Both the position numbers and the translations under genes were made by a program. 64,000 nucleotides of DNA from Kitasatospora indigofera (GTDB taxonomy: Bacteria; Actinomycetota; Actinomycetes; Streptomycetales; Streptomycetaceae), in NCBI RefSeq assembly GCF_014655955.1, contig NZ_BNBO01000003.1:191321-255320 (forward strand), written 5' to 3'. The first letter of the stretch is position 1; the number at the start of each line of letters is the position of its first letter. This document shows positions 1 through 7,148 of this stretch, piece after piece. The notes beneath the pieces were generated by a model. It worked only from the letters and a program-made list of their open reading frames with translations, ran no database searches and had not been told where the DNA came from.

Positions 1-137
1 GGAGCCGGTGCTGCGACGGGAGCCGGAGCCGGCGCCGGTGCTGCGGCGGGGGTCGGCGGGGTGGCGGCCGCGGGCGGGGTGTCCGGCCGGGGCGGCCAGG
101 CCGCGGACGAGTCCGCCACGTCGGTGGGGGTCGTCAT
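1..137 (-). CDS. Partial CDS, N-terminus of unknown protein
   Basis: The ATG lies two bases after the TAG stop of the upstream GT39 gene, so the two are probably translationally coupled in one operon. Only about 45 residues are visible before the left edge: a low-complexity Ala/Pro-rich stretch beginning MTTPTDVADSSAAWPPRP. That composition resembles the disordered N-terminus of the neighbouring membrane glycosyltransferase, so another membrane glycosyltransferase or polysaccharide-export gene is possible. The product cannot be identified from this fragment. Confidence 0.55.
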   Translation of the reverse strand, partial: MTTPTDVADSSAAWPPRPDTPPAAATPPTPAAAPAPAPAPVAAPA

Positions 138-139
138 CT

Positions 140-2638
140 CTACTGTTTCACCCAGATCCGGTAGTAGCCCGTCCCCCCGACGTGGGTGAAGGGCAGACGG
201 CCCAACAGTCGGTAGTGCGGGCTCTGCGCCACGGCCTCCGCGACGACCCGGTCGGTCTCCGGGGTGGCGACCCCGTCGAGCACGATCAGGTCGAACCAGC
301 CGTCGGCGATGGCGGCGCGGTAGCCGTCGTCCGCCGAGTGCAGCTTGCCGTCCTTGTCGACGTAGCCGATGCCGTACGTCGAGGTCCACTGGCTCTGCAG
401 GGTCAGATCGCGCAGGTAGTACACCGGCACGTTGTCCGCGGAGGCCAGGTAGCGCCCGTTGGCGTCCACGTGCTGGCGCAGCACCGCGACCATCTTGCTG
501 GAGTCGGGCCAGGTGTTGAACCGCCACTCCGACTGCGACAGGCCCAGCGAGAGCATCACCACCCAGAGCAGGATGCCCAGTTGGGGGTGGCGGAAGTGCG
601 GGCCGATCAGCCGTGCCATGCCGATGCCGGCGATCGGGGCGGCGAACAGCAGGCCGAAGCCGATGTGCTTGTAGAGCGCGACCGAGGTGTGCAGGTGGAT
701 CTGGTACGCGGGCGCGAGCAGCGCGGTGCCGGTGAGCAGCAGGCCGAGCATGATCCGGCGCTTGCGGCCGGGGCCGGTCAGCGCCAGGGCCAGCGGCGAC
801 TCGTTCATCCGGCCGCGCATCGCGTACGCGATCGCGCCGCCGCAGGCGGTGAGGAACATCAGGCCGCCGAACTCGGCGGACTGCCGCAGCAGTTCGGTGG
901 CCTTCTCGGTGCCGTGGGCCCGGGCGGTGGTGGTGGCCTGGACGCCGCTGAGCACGTCGGTGAAGGTCAGCCCGGCCCAGAGCAGGCCGCCGGCCGCGCC
1001 CGCCAGCAGCAGGCCGCGCAGCAGCGGCTGCCGGGCCTTGTTCCGGATCCCCGTGAGCAGGGCGAGCAGGACCAGGCTGGGCAGGTAGAGCGCCGAGGCG
1101 TACTTCAGGCCGACGGCCAGCACCGCCACCGGCGCGGCGAGCACGACCACCGCCGCCGGCGCCCGGTCGGTGCGGACCACGATCCAGATCGCCAGGGCCA
1201 GCAGCAGCACGGCCGGGGCGTCGTAGGTGGCGAAGAAGCCGAGCACCACGGTCGACTGGGTGACCGCGAACATCGCCGCCGCGCCGAGCGCCACCCGCTC
1301 GTTGAAGAGCCGCCGGCTGAAGCTGTAGAGCAGCGCGGTGGCCCCGAGCATGCAGAGCAGGCTGAACACCCGGACGCCGACCATCGCGAAGTGGTTCTCG
1401 ATCACGGCGGCGACGATCGGGTAGAGCATCGGGGAGCCGGAGAAGTAGCTGTTGTAGTCCTTCGGCAGGGCGGTGCCGTACAGCAGGTGCGAGAGCTCCG
1501 CGTGCCCCGCGTACATGTACAGCGCCTCGTCCTGGAAGGCGGTGTTGGAGAGCCGGACGGACAGCGCCGTCTGCAGCGCCAGGATGGCCAGCAGCAGCGC
1601 GCGGCTGACCCAGGAGCGGCGCCGGCCCGGATCGAGCGACCAGCTGGCCTCGGGCACCGGCGCGAGGGTGTAGCGGGGGGTCTCCCGGCCGTCCCGTTGC
1701 ACCGGGACGTCGGCGAGGGCCGGCACCTCCTCGGGGTGCCCGGCCGGGCCGGGCTCCTCGGGCGCCTCCCCGGCGGCCGCCGGGTGCGGCTCGGCCCGGT
1801 GCTCGTCGGCCCGGTGCTCGCCCTCCTGGACCTCCTCCGTCCGGGCCTGGCCCGCCCGGGCCGCCCGGGCCGCGGCCCGGCGTGAGCGTCCGGCGGCCGG
1901 CTCCGGCCGGCCGGACCGGGCGTGACCGGACGGGTCCTCCACCGGACGCCCGTCCCCCGGCAGACCGTCCCCGGCCGGAGCATCCCCGGGCCGGAAGTCC
2001 CCGGGCCGGGCCGCCCCGGCCCCGCGGGCCTCGTACGGCGCCGGCGCGAACGCCTCGGCCTGGTACGGGCCGTCGGCGTACACGCCGGGCTCGTCGAGCG
2101 CGTCCTCGTACCGTCCGTCCGCCTCGTACCCCCCGTCCTGGCGGCGGGTGCCCCGGTAGGGCTCCGCGGGGCCGCTGCCGTCGTGGCGCCGGCCCCGGCG
2201 CCGCCCGTCCTGCGGGCGTGCCTCGGCGGACCGGCCGTCGAAGGTCCGGCCGTCCTCGAAGGGCACGCCGTCGAAGGTCCGGCCGTCGTCGAAGGGCGTG
2301 CCGTCGTCGAAGGGCGTGCCGTCGTCGTACGCGCCGCCGAAGGGGGCGCCGGCCGAGGGGGCGTCACCGGCGAAGGAGGCGCCGCCGGACGGAGCGCCGC
2401 CGGGGAGCGCGTCACCGGAGGACGCGCCGTACCGGCCGTCGTCGTGGGCGCCGTCGTCGTGCGGGCCCGGTCCGGTGGCCGTCGGCCGCTGGGCCTGGAA
2501 CCAGGAGCCCCCGGGATCGGGCCGGCGGACCGGCTCCTCGATCAAGGGCTCCTCGGCCCCGGGCCGGCCGGCGGCCGGCAGGCCCTGATCCGGGTTCCCG
2601 CGCCGGCGGCGGCCGCTGTGCGGAGGGGAGGACGTCAT
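140..2638 (-). CDS. GT39-type integral membrane glycosyltransferase
   Basis: This 832-residue protein has about 340 hydrophilic, low-complexity residues (imperfect repeats of the DDGTPFDDG kind), then a multi-pass membrane domain. The first luminal-type loop carries FQDEALYMYAGH, the acidic motif expected of GT39/ArnT/PMT-like enzymes that use polyprenyl-phosphate sugars. At least ten hydrophobic segments follow, then a soluble C-terminal tail. The start codon overlaps the stop of the GH26-like gene upstream (TGATG), so the genes are translationally coupled. Its place after a GT2 synthase and a secreted glycan hydrolase suggests it decorates or extends an exported polysaccharide. The sugar and acceptor cannot be read from sequence. 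The long disordered N-terminus is longer than usual for the family. Confidence 0.82.
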   Translation of the reverse strand: MTSSPPHSGRRRRGNPDQGLPAAGRPGAEEPLIEEPVRRPDPGGSWFQAQRPTATGPGPHDDGAHDDGRYGASSGDALPGGAPSGGASFAGDAPSAGAPFGGAYDDGTPFDDGTPFDDGRTFDGVPFEDGRTFDGRSAEARPQDGRRRGRRHDGSGPAEPYRGTRRQDGGYEADGRYEDALDEPGVYADGPYQAEAFAPAPYEARGAGAARPGDFRPGDAPAGDGLPGDGRPVEDPSGHARSGRPEPAAGRSRRAAARAARAGQARTEEVQEGEHRADEHRAEPHPAAAGEAPEEPGPAGHPEEVPALADVPVQRDGRETPRYTLAPVPEASWSLDPGRRRSWVSRALLLAILALQTALSVRLSNTAFQDEALYMYAGHAELSHLLYGTALPKDYNSYFSGSPMLYPIVAAVIENHFAMVGVRVFSLLCMLGATALLYSFSRRLFNERVALGAAAMFAVTQSTVVLGFFATYDAPAVLLLALAIWIVVRTDRAPAAVVVLAAPVAVLAVGLKYASALYLPSLVLLALLTGIRNKARQPLLRGLLLAGAAGGLLWAGLTFTDVLSGVQATTTARAHGTEKATELLRQSAEFGGLMFLTACGGAIAYAMRGRMNESPLALALTGPGRKRRIMLGLLLTGTALLAPAYQIHLHTSVALYKHIGFGLLFAAPIAGIGMARLIGPHFRHPQLGILLWVVMLSLGLSQSEWRFNTWPDSSKMVAVLRQHVDANGRYLASADNVPVYYLRDLTLQSQWTSTYGIGYVDKDGKLHSADDGYRAAIADGWFDLIVLDGVATPETDRVVAEAVAQSPHYRLLGRLPFTHVGGTGYYRIWVKQ

Positions 2639-3702
2639 CAGGGACTCTTCACATCGAATCCGTAGCGGCCGTCGGAGACCGCCTGCTTGAAGGAGGAGAG
2701 CGCCTGCGGATCGCTGTCGATCCGCCAGTTCGTCTCCTTGTTGATGTTGAACCAGATGAACCCGAGGCAGTCCGGGCGCTTGATCACGTTGGCGGCGAGG
2801 TTGGCGATGTCGGCGGGCTTGCGCGCGCCGGGCTCGGAGCCGGTCTCGGCGATCAGCCAGGGCTTCTGGGTGAAGGTGCGGATCTGGGTCAGCGTCGGGG
2901 TGTAGAGGGTGTCGAAGGTGCCGGCCTCAAGGTGGGTGTAGTACGCCACGATCCCCACCCAGTCGACGTAGGTGTCACCGGGGTAGTAGGGCTTGAGGGC
3001 CACGGCCGGCATCGGGTTGATGCTGTTCGGGCTCCAGACCCAGATCACCTGGCCGACGCCGAGCTGGGCGAAGACGTCGTGCAGGTGCTGGTAGGCCGCC
3101 ACGAAGTCGGCCGCGGTGGCGTGCTTGGTGCCCCACTCGTACCAGCCGCCGTTGAACTCGTGCGCGAAGCTGATCGCCACCGGCACGTTGGCGTTGCGGA
3201 TGCCCGCCGCGTACCGCTTGACGTAGTCGTCGCTCTTGCCGGCCGCGATGTCGGCCAGGCTGACGGTGAACGGCTCCCAGGCGATGTACGGCAGCGCGCC
3301 GCTGTCCCAGGCGTTGCGGGCGCCCTTCGAGTCGTACTCGTCGCCCCAGCCCGAGTAGAACTCGATCATGTTGGGCTTCTTGCCGGCCTTGGCCGTGAAC
3401 TCGTCCACCGCGGCCATCGAGAGCGGTGCGCCGTCGGCGGCGATCCCGAGGTACTTCTTCACCGGCTTGAGCAGCGGGCGGACGTCGTACGGCAGCCCGG
3501 TGGGCTCGGCCGGCGCCGCGGCCGCACCCGAGGCCCCGGCCGCCGCGGCGGCGCCGGAGGCGGCGGCCGCGGACGGGGTGGGGCCGATGTTCTTCTCGCC
3601 GAGCAGGTCGCAGGCGGCCAGCGGGAGGACCAGGGCCGCGACCGCGAGCAGGCGGACCACCACCGGGAGCCGGCTCCCCGGGCGGGTGTTGCTGTCTGTC
3701 AT
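2638..3702 (-). CDS. GH26-like secreted lipoprotein glycosidase
   Basis: A 354-residue protein with an Arg-rich start, a hydrophobic core and an LAACDLLG lipobox, so it is probably anchored outside the membrane. An Ala/Ser/Pro linker leads to a TIM-barrel-like domain. HEFNGGWYEW matches the acid/base region of GH26 endo-beta-mannanases, and LIAETGS is the likely nucleophile strand. FIWFNINKETNWRI near the C-terminus also fits the fold. The start overlaps the stop of the GT2 synthase (ATGA), and its stop overlaps the GT39 start. Synthase-linked hydrolases are known to trim or release nascent glycan in cellulose and alginate systems; I infer a similar role. Mannan specificity is not established. 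Confidence 0.82.
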   Translation of the reverse strand: MTDSNTRPGSRLPVVVRLLAVAALVLPLAACDLLGEKNIGPTPSAAAASGAAAAAGASGAAAAPAEPTGLPYDVRPLLKPVKKYLGIAADGAPLSMAAVDEFTAKAGKKPNMIEFYSGWGDEYDSKGARNAWDSGALPYIAWEPFTVSLADIAAGKSDDYVKRYAAGIRNANVPVAISFAHEFNGGWYEWGTKHATAADFVAAYQHLHDVFAQLGVGQVIWVWSPNSINPMPAVALKPYYPGDTYVDWVGIVAYYTHLEAGTFDTLYTPTLTQIRTFTQKPWLIAETGSEPGARKPADIANLAANVIKRPDCLGFIWFNINKETNWRIDSDPQALSSFKQAVSDGRYGFDVKSP

Positions 3703-5300
3703 GCCACTGCGTCCTGGGATCGGGGCTGGATGAGTATTCGGCCGACGGTGACGGCGTAGAACAGGCCGGAGGAGAGCACCAGGGCGAAGTCCGGCGGGTG
3801 CATGGTGAACATCCGGTAGACCGCGGCGCCCACCCAGACCACGGCCGTCCCGCCGCTCCAGAAGATGACACCCCACCAGAACCGCCGCTGCTTGTCCTTC
3901 TTCGCGCCGTTGGAGCCGGTCGGCTGCCAGCCCATCTGGCGGCCGCGGACGAGGTCCCAGATCGCGAAGAAGTGCGACCAGCCGTACATCATCCGGCCGG
4001 CCCAGGCCTCCAGGCGGTAGGGCGCCCGGTGCCAGAGCGGGAAGATGACGGTCGCGTAGACCAGGCTGGGGATGACCAGCACCAGGTGCCGGACCTCCAG
4101 CAGCCGTGGCTGGAGGATGAGCAGCATGATCGGCAGCATCGGCAGCGCGAAGGTCATCAGCGCCGTGTGCATGTAGTAGAGGAACCCGGAGACGTAGCAG
4201 AGCCGGGTGGTGAAGCCGAGCTTCGCCTGCCAGAACTTCCTGCTGGTCAGCAGGGACATCGAGCCCATGCACCAGCGGTACTGCTGGTTCTGGAAGGCGC
4301 CCGCGGTGTCCGGGCAGACGCCGGTGGAGAGGGCGACCGGGATGTACTGCAGGTCCCAGCCGAGACCGCGCAGGTCGAAGCCGGTGTGCACGTCCTCGGA
4401 GTGCGCGATCAGCGTGGTGCCGCCGTTCTCGGCCAGCGCCTCCCGCCGGTAGACCGCGCAACTGCCCACGCAGATGGCGCCGTTGTTGCGCTGCCGGGCG
4501 ACCTGCACCGAGCGGTAGAACAGCTCCTGGATGGCGCCCGCGCCCCGCTCGATCCAGTTCTGCGAGTCGAGCACGCGGAAGAACTGCGGCGACTGGACGA
4601 TGCCCAGCTTCGGGTCCCGGTCCATGTACGGCAGGACTTCGTCCAGCAGGTCGTGCCGGGGGGCGAAGTCGGCGTCCAGGATCAGGATGTACTCGCCGTC
4701 CGAGCGGTCGAACCCGTAGTGCAGGTTGCCCGCCTTCTTGAACCAGCCGCGGTTCTCCCGGACGCCGTAGCGGAACCCGAAGTCCGCCGCCATCGCCTCG
4801 ACCGCCGGGCTGGCCGCGTCGTCCAGGACGTACGGCATGACCAGGCCGGGGTAGTGCTCGGCGAGCTTGCGGACGTGGGTCCAGGTGTTGTGCAGGGTCT
4901 CGATCGGCTCGCCGCAGACCGGCAGGAAGACGTCGACGGTCGGGTACTCGGCCGGCGTCCACTTGCGGACCAGCCGGCGGTGCTCCTTGAGGTCGAAGTT
5001 CGGCGTGAAGCTGTTCACCCGCAGGGAGACCAGGTAGTACACGACGGTGAACACGAGGAACGGCACGCAGAGCCAGAACCACGAGCCGACCCGGAAGAGC
5101 TCGACCTGGCTGATCACCAGGCAGACGAAGCTGATCACCGAGCAGAGCGTCAGCACCCACTGGTTGCGGACGGTGTAGTTGTACTTCTCCTGGGCGTTCG
5201 GGGGTGCCGGGAGCAGCAGGCCCGAAACGGGCTCCGACGCGTTCCGGCGCCGGCCGGACGACTTCCGTCTTCTGCTGGGCGCACTGGTCGCGGTGCTCAC
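3699..5300 (-). CDS. Processive GT2 (BcsA-like) polysaccharide synthase
   Basis: A 533-residue membrane glycosyltransferase. Two N-terminal membrane segments precede a cytosolic GT-A domain with DDAAS, LDADF and QQYRW, the D-D-D-QxxRW set of processive synthases such as cellulose, hyaluronan and glucomannan synthases. Several C-terminal membrane segments would form the translocation channel. No PilZ domain is visible, so direct c-di-GMP control as in BcsA is not expected. I chose the GTG at 5300 because AGGAGG (5315-5310) lies nine bases upstream; an upstream ATG at 5378 has no such site. It is the first gene of a coupled operon with the GH26-like lipoprotein and GT39 enzyme. The product is probably an extracellular polysaccharide of unknown composition. 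Confidence 0.85.
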   Translation of the reverse strand: MSTATSAPSRRRKSSGRRRNASEPVSGLLLPAPPNAQEKYNYTVRNQWVLTLCSVISFVCLVISQVELFRVGSWFWLCVPFLVFTVVYYLVSLRVNSFTPNFDLKEHRRLVRKWTPAEYPTVDVFLPVCGEPIETLHNTWTHVRKLAEHYPGLVMPYVLDDAASPAVEAMAADFGFRYGVRENRGWFKKAGNLHYGFDRSDGEYILILDADFAPRHDLLDEVLPYMDRDPKLGIVQSPQFFRVLDSQNWIERGAGAIQELFYRSVQVARQRNNGAICVGSCAVYRREALAENGGTTLIAHSEDVHTGFDLRGLGWDLQYIPVALSTGVCPDTAGAFQNQQYRWCMGSMSLLTSRKFWQAKLGFTTRLCYVSGFLYYMHTALMTFALPMLPIMLLILQPRLLEVRHLVLVIPSLVYATVIFPLWHRAPYRLEAWAGRMMYGWSHFFAIWDLVRGRQMGWQPTGSNGAKKDKQRRFWWGVIFWSGGTAVVWVGAAVYRMFTMHPPDFALVLSSGLFYAVTVGRILIQPRSQDAVA

Positions 5301-5655
5301 CGCGCGATACCTCCTGGTAGCTGCGTTCCGCGTGCCGGAGCGAACTGACCAAGCAGCAACTGTCCCCCGGGGCACCACACCTTATCGGACGCGCGTTCGC
5401 GGCCTGTGACGGCCGTCGCGAACAGGCCGCCGTGAACGGTCCGGCACGAACGGTCCGGTGCCCCCGGGCCTGACGGCCGGTCACCAGGGGGCGGCGGGCG
5501 CGCCCTGCCTGGCGCGCCGTCCGGCGGCCGGACCGCGCCGGGCCGCGCGGGCACGCGGACCGGGCGACCGGCGGCAGCGGACCGTCACCCGCCGGGCCGT
5601 CACCCGGGCCCCGGGCCGGGCGCGACCGCCGCCCGGGCCCCGGGCACGACCGCGT
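5301..5655 (-). promoter_or_regulatory. Intergenic region upstream of the polysaccharide operon
   Basis: No gene is supported here. On the minus strand TAAGGT (5384-5379) is a possible -10 element about 80 bases before the GTG of the GT2 gene, but no convincing -35 is visible. The rest is very GC-rich sequence with several short overlapping inverted repeats (around 5440-5640) that may terminate the upstream gene at 5656-6690. Confidence 0.3.
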
Positions 5656-6690
5656 TCAGCCGGCGGTGGCCGCCGGCTTGGCCCGGCCCAGCAGGACCTC
5701 CTTGGCCCGGTCCGCGAGCGGGCTCGCCGCCGCGGCCGCCGCCGGATCGGCCTGGTCGGGAGCCTGCTTGAGCGAACCGGCGACGGTGAAGTACCCGAAG
5801 CGGCCCACCGCCGCGTGCGTCTCCACGCAGCCCGACTTGTCGGTGACGCAGAAGGTGGCGACCCCCGGGCCGGAGAGGCCCTGGACGAGGCCCGCGTGCC
5901 GGCCGAGCGCCTTGTCGGCGCCCGCCTTGTTGTCGAAGACCGCGATGCCGACCGTGACCGCGCTCTCCCCGGACACGTAGGTGGCCCGGACCAGCGAGCG
6001 GCAGGCGTCGTCGCCGAGGGCGAGCCCGAGCCCGCCGGTGGTCGCCTTGGAGCAGGGGGAGGTCGAACCGGTGACCATCCGGGTCCAGACCTTGCCGTCG
6101 ATGGTGCGGGTCTGGTCGGGGAAGAGCGTCGCGGCGTCGACCGGGGCCTTGTCGGTCGAGGCGTCGGAGATCAGCGGCAGCGCCTGCTCCAGCGGCAGGC
6201 CGGTCGAGGCGGCCGGCTTCGGGCCGGGCTTGTCGCCGCCCTTCTTGCCCCCGGAGATGACCACGCCGGCGGCGACCACGCCGCCGACGAGCACCACGGC
6301 CAGCACCGCGGCGCCGATCCAGATCCGGCGGCGCTTGCGGGACTCGTTCTCGTGCTGGTCGGCCAGCTGGGTCCAGTTCGGCTCGGCCTGGAACGGCTGC
6401 GGCGCGGGCTGCCAGTGCGGCGGCGGCGCCTGCTGCGGACCGGGCTGGGGCGCGAACGGCTGCTGCGGCTGCTGCTGCTGCGGGATCGGCGGGGGGAGCG
6501 GCTGGCCCTGCGGCGGGAGCTGCTGCGCGGGCTGGCTGTACGGCACCGGGGGCGGGCCGAAGCCACCGGCGACCGGCGGCACGGGCTGCTGCCCCTGCGG
6601 CGGCTGCCCCGGTGTCCCCGGCTGCTGACCCTGGACCGGCTGTGCGGGCTGACGCGTCCAGTCGGACGGTACGCCCGTTCCCTCGCTCAT
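5656..6690 (-). CDS. Single-pass membrane protein with Pro/Gln-rich cytosolic N-terminus
   Basis: A 344-residue protein of unknown function. Residues 1-118 are Pro/Gln-rich and probably disordered. SRKRRRIW followed by a hydrophobic segment (about 123-146) gives a type II membrane protein with the basic flank inside. Residues 150-344 form a predicted extracytoplasmic domain with four cysteines that could make two disulfides. This build is common in actinobacterial cell-envelope proteins; I do not recognise the outer domain. TACGAT (6704-6699) ends eight bases before the ATG and there is no Shine-Dalgarno sequence, so the mRNA may be leaderless. Confidence 0.75.
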   Translation of the reverse strand: MSEGTGVPSDWTRQPAQPVQGQQPGTPGQPPQGQQPVPPVAGGFGPPPVPYSQPAQQLPPQGQPLPPPIPQQQQPQQPFAPQPGPQQAPPPHWQPAPQPFQAEPNWTQLADQHENESRKRRRIWIGAAVLAVVLVGGVVAAGVVISGGKKGGDKPGPKPAASTGLPLEQALPLISDASTDKAPVDAATLFPDQTRTIDGKVWTRMVTGSTSPCSKATTGGLGLALGDDACRSLVRATYVSGESAVTVGIAVFDNKAGADKALGRHAGLVQGLSGPGVATFCVTDKSGCVETHAAVGRFGYFTVAGSLKQAPDQADPAAAAAASPLADRAKEVLLGRAKPAATAG

Positions 6691-6822
6691 GAGGCGAGAT
6701 CGTAAAGCATGGTGCGCACGGCAGGGCCGTCAGGTAATCAATCCGTTCCCAAATCCGGGCCCGGCACCCGCTCCCTTGACTGCTCCGTGAGCCGACGAGT
6801 AGCCGCCCGACACGCCACAGTG

Positions 6823-6867
6823 CACAACATGTGGTGCTTCATCGGGCTGGCGCCACTAGATGTATGC
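6823..6867 (+). promoter_or_regulatory. Tandem NrdR-box-like sites at the nrdAB promoter
   Basis: Two imperfect palindromes, CACAACATGTGGTG (6823-6836) and CACTAGATGTATGC (6854-6867), start 31 bases apart, about three helical turns. NrdR typically binds two such boxes 31-32 bases apart in front of ribonucleotide reductase operons. The second box overlaps TATGCT (6863-6868), the likely -10, so binding would block the promoter. nrdR itself is not in this window. Confidence 0.7.
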
Positions 6868-6975
6868 TCACTCCTGCTGTCGAACGCAGGGGAACCCGGT
6901 GCGAGTCCGGGACTGCCCCGCAGCGGTGAGCGGGCTGCCCGACCGGGCCACGCGAGTCCGAATACCTGCCGACGG
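6868..6975 (+). ncRNA. Cobalamin (B12) riboswitch
   Basis: The conserved cobalamin aptamer core is readable in order: GGGAACCCGGTGCGAGTCC, then GGGACTGCCCCGCAGCGGTG, then GAGTCCGAATACCTGCC (ending near 6970). These match the P3/P4 region, the B12 box and the closing P1 strand. It lies in the roughly 280-base leader of nrdA, downstream of the NrdR-box-like sites. Class Ia reductase operons of Streptomyces are known to be repressed by adenosylcobalamin through such an element, so the cell relies on the B12-dependent class II enzyme when B12 is plentiful. The expression platform (about 6976-7134) has no obvious U-tract terminator. Exact 5' and 3' limits are approximate. Confidence 0.93.
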
Positions 6976-7148
6976 TGTGCCACAGGGCTTCCCCGCAGTC
7001 GCCATGCAGCACAGCAGTATCGTCCGGGCCTCGCGGGTGGGCCGGGGGGTGGTTCGCGCGCGCCGTGAGGTGTTCCGCGCTGCCCTCCCCTGCGCCCATA
7101 CGGCCCGGCTGCCCCCTCGCCGACCGCCGCCGCCAGGAGAGAAGCGCC

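Noticed and set aside
2638..5484. A 948-codon frame covering the lipoprotein and GT2 genes
   Set aside because: Only the part from 3702 is the GH26-like lipoprotein; the N-terminal part is a shadow of the GT2 synthase, which has QxxRW in another frame.
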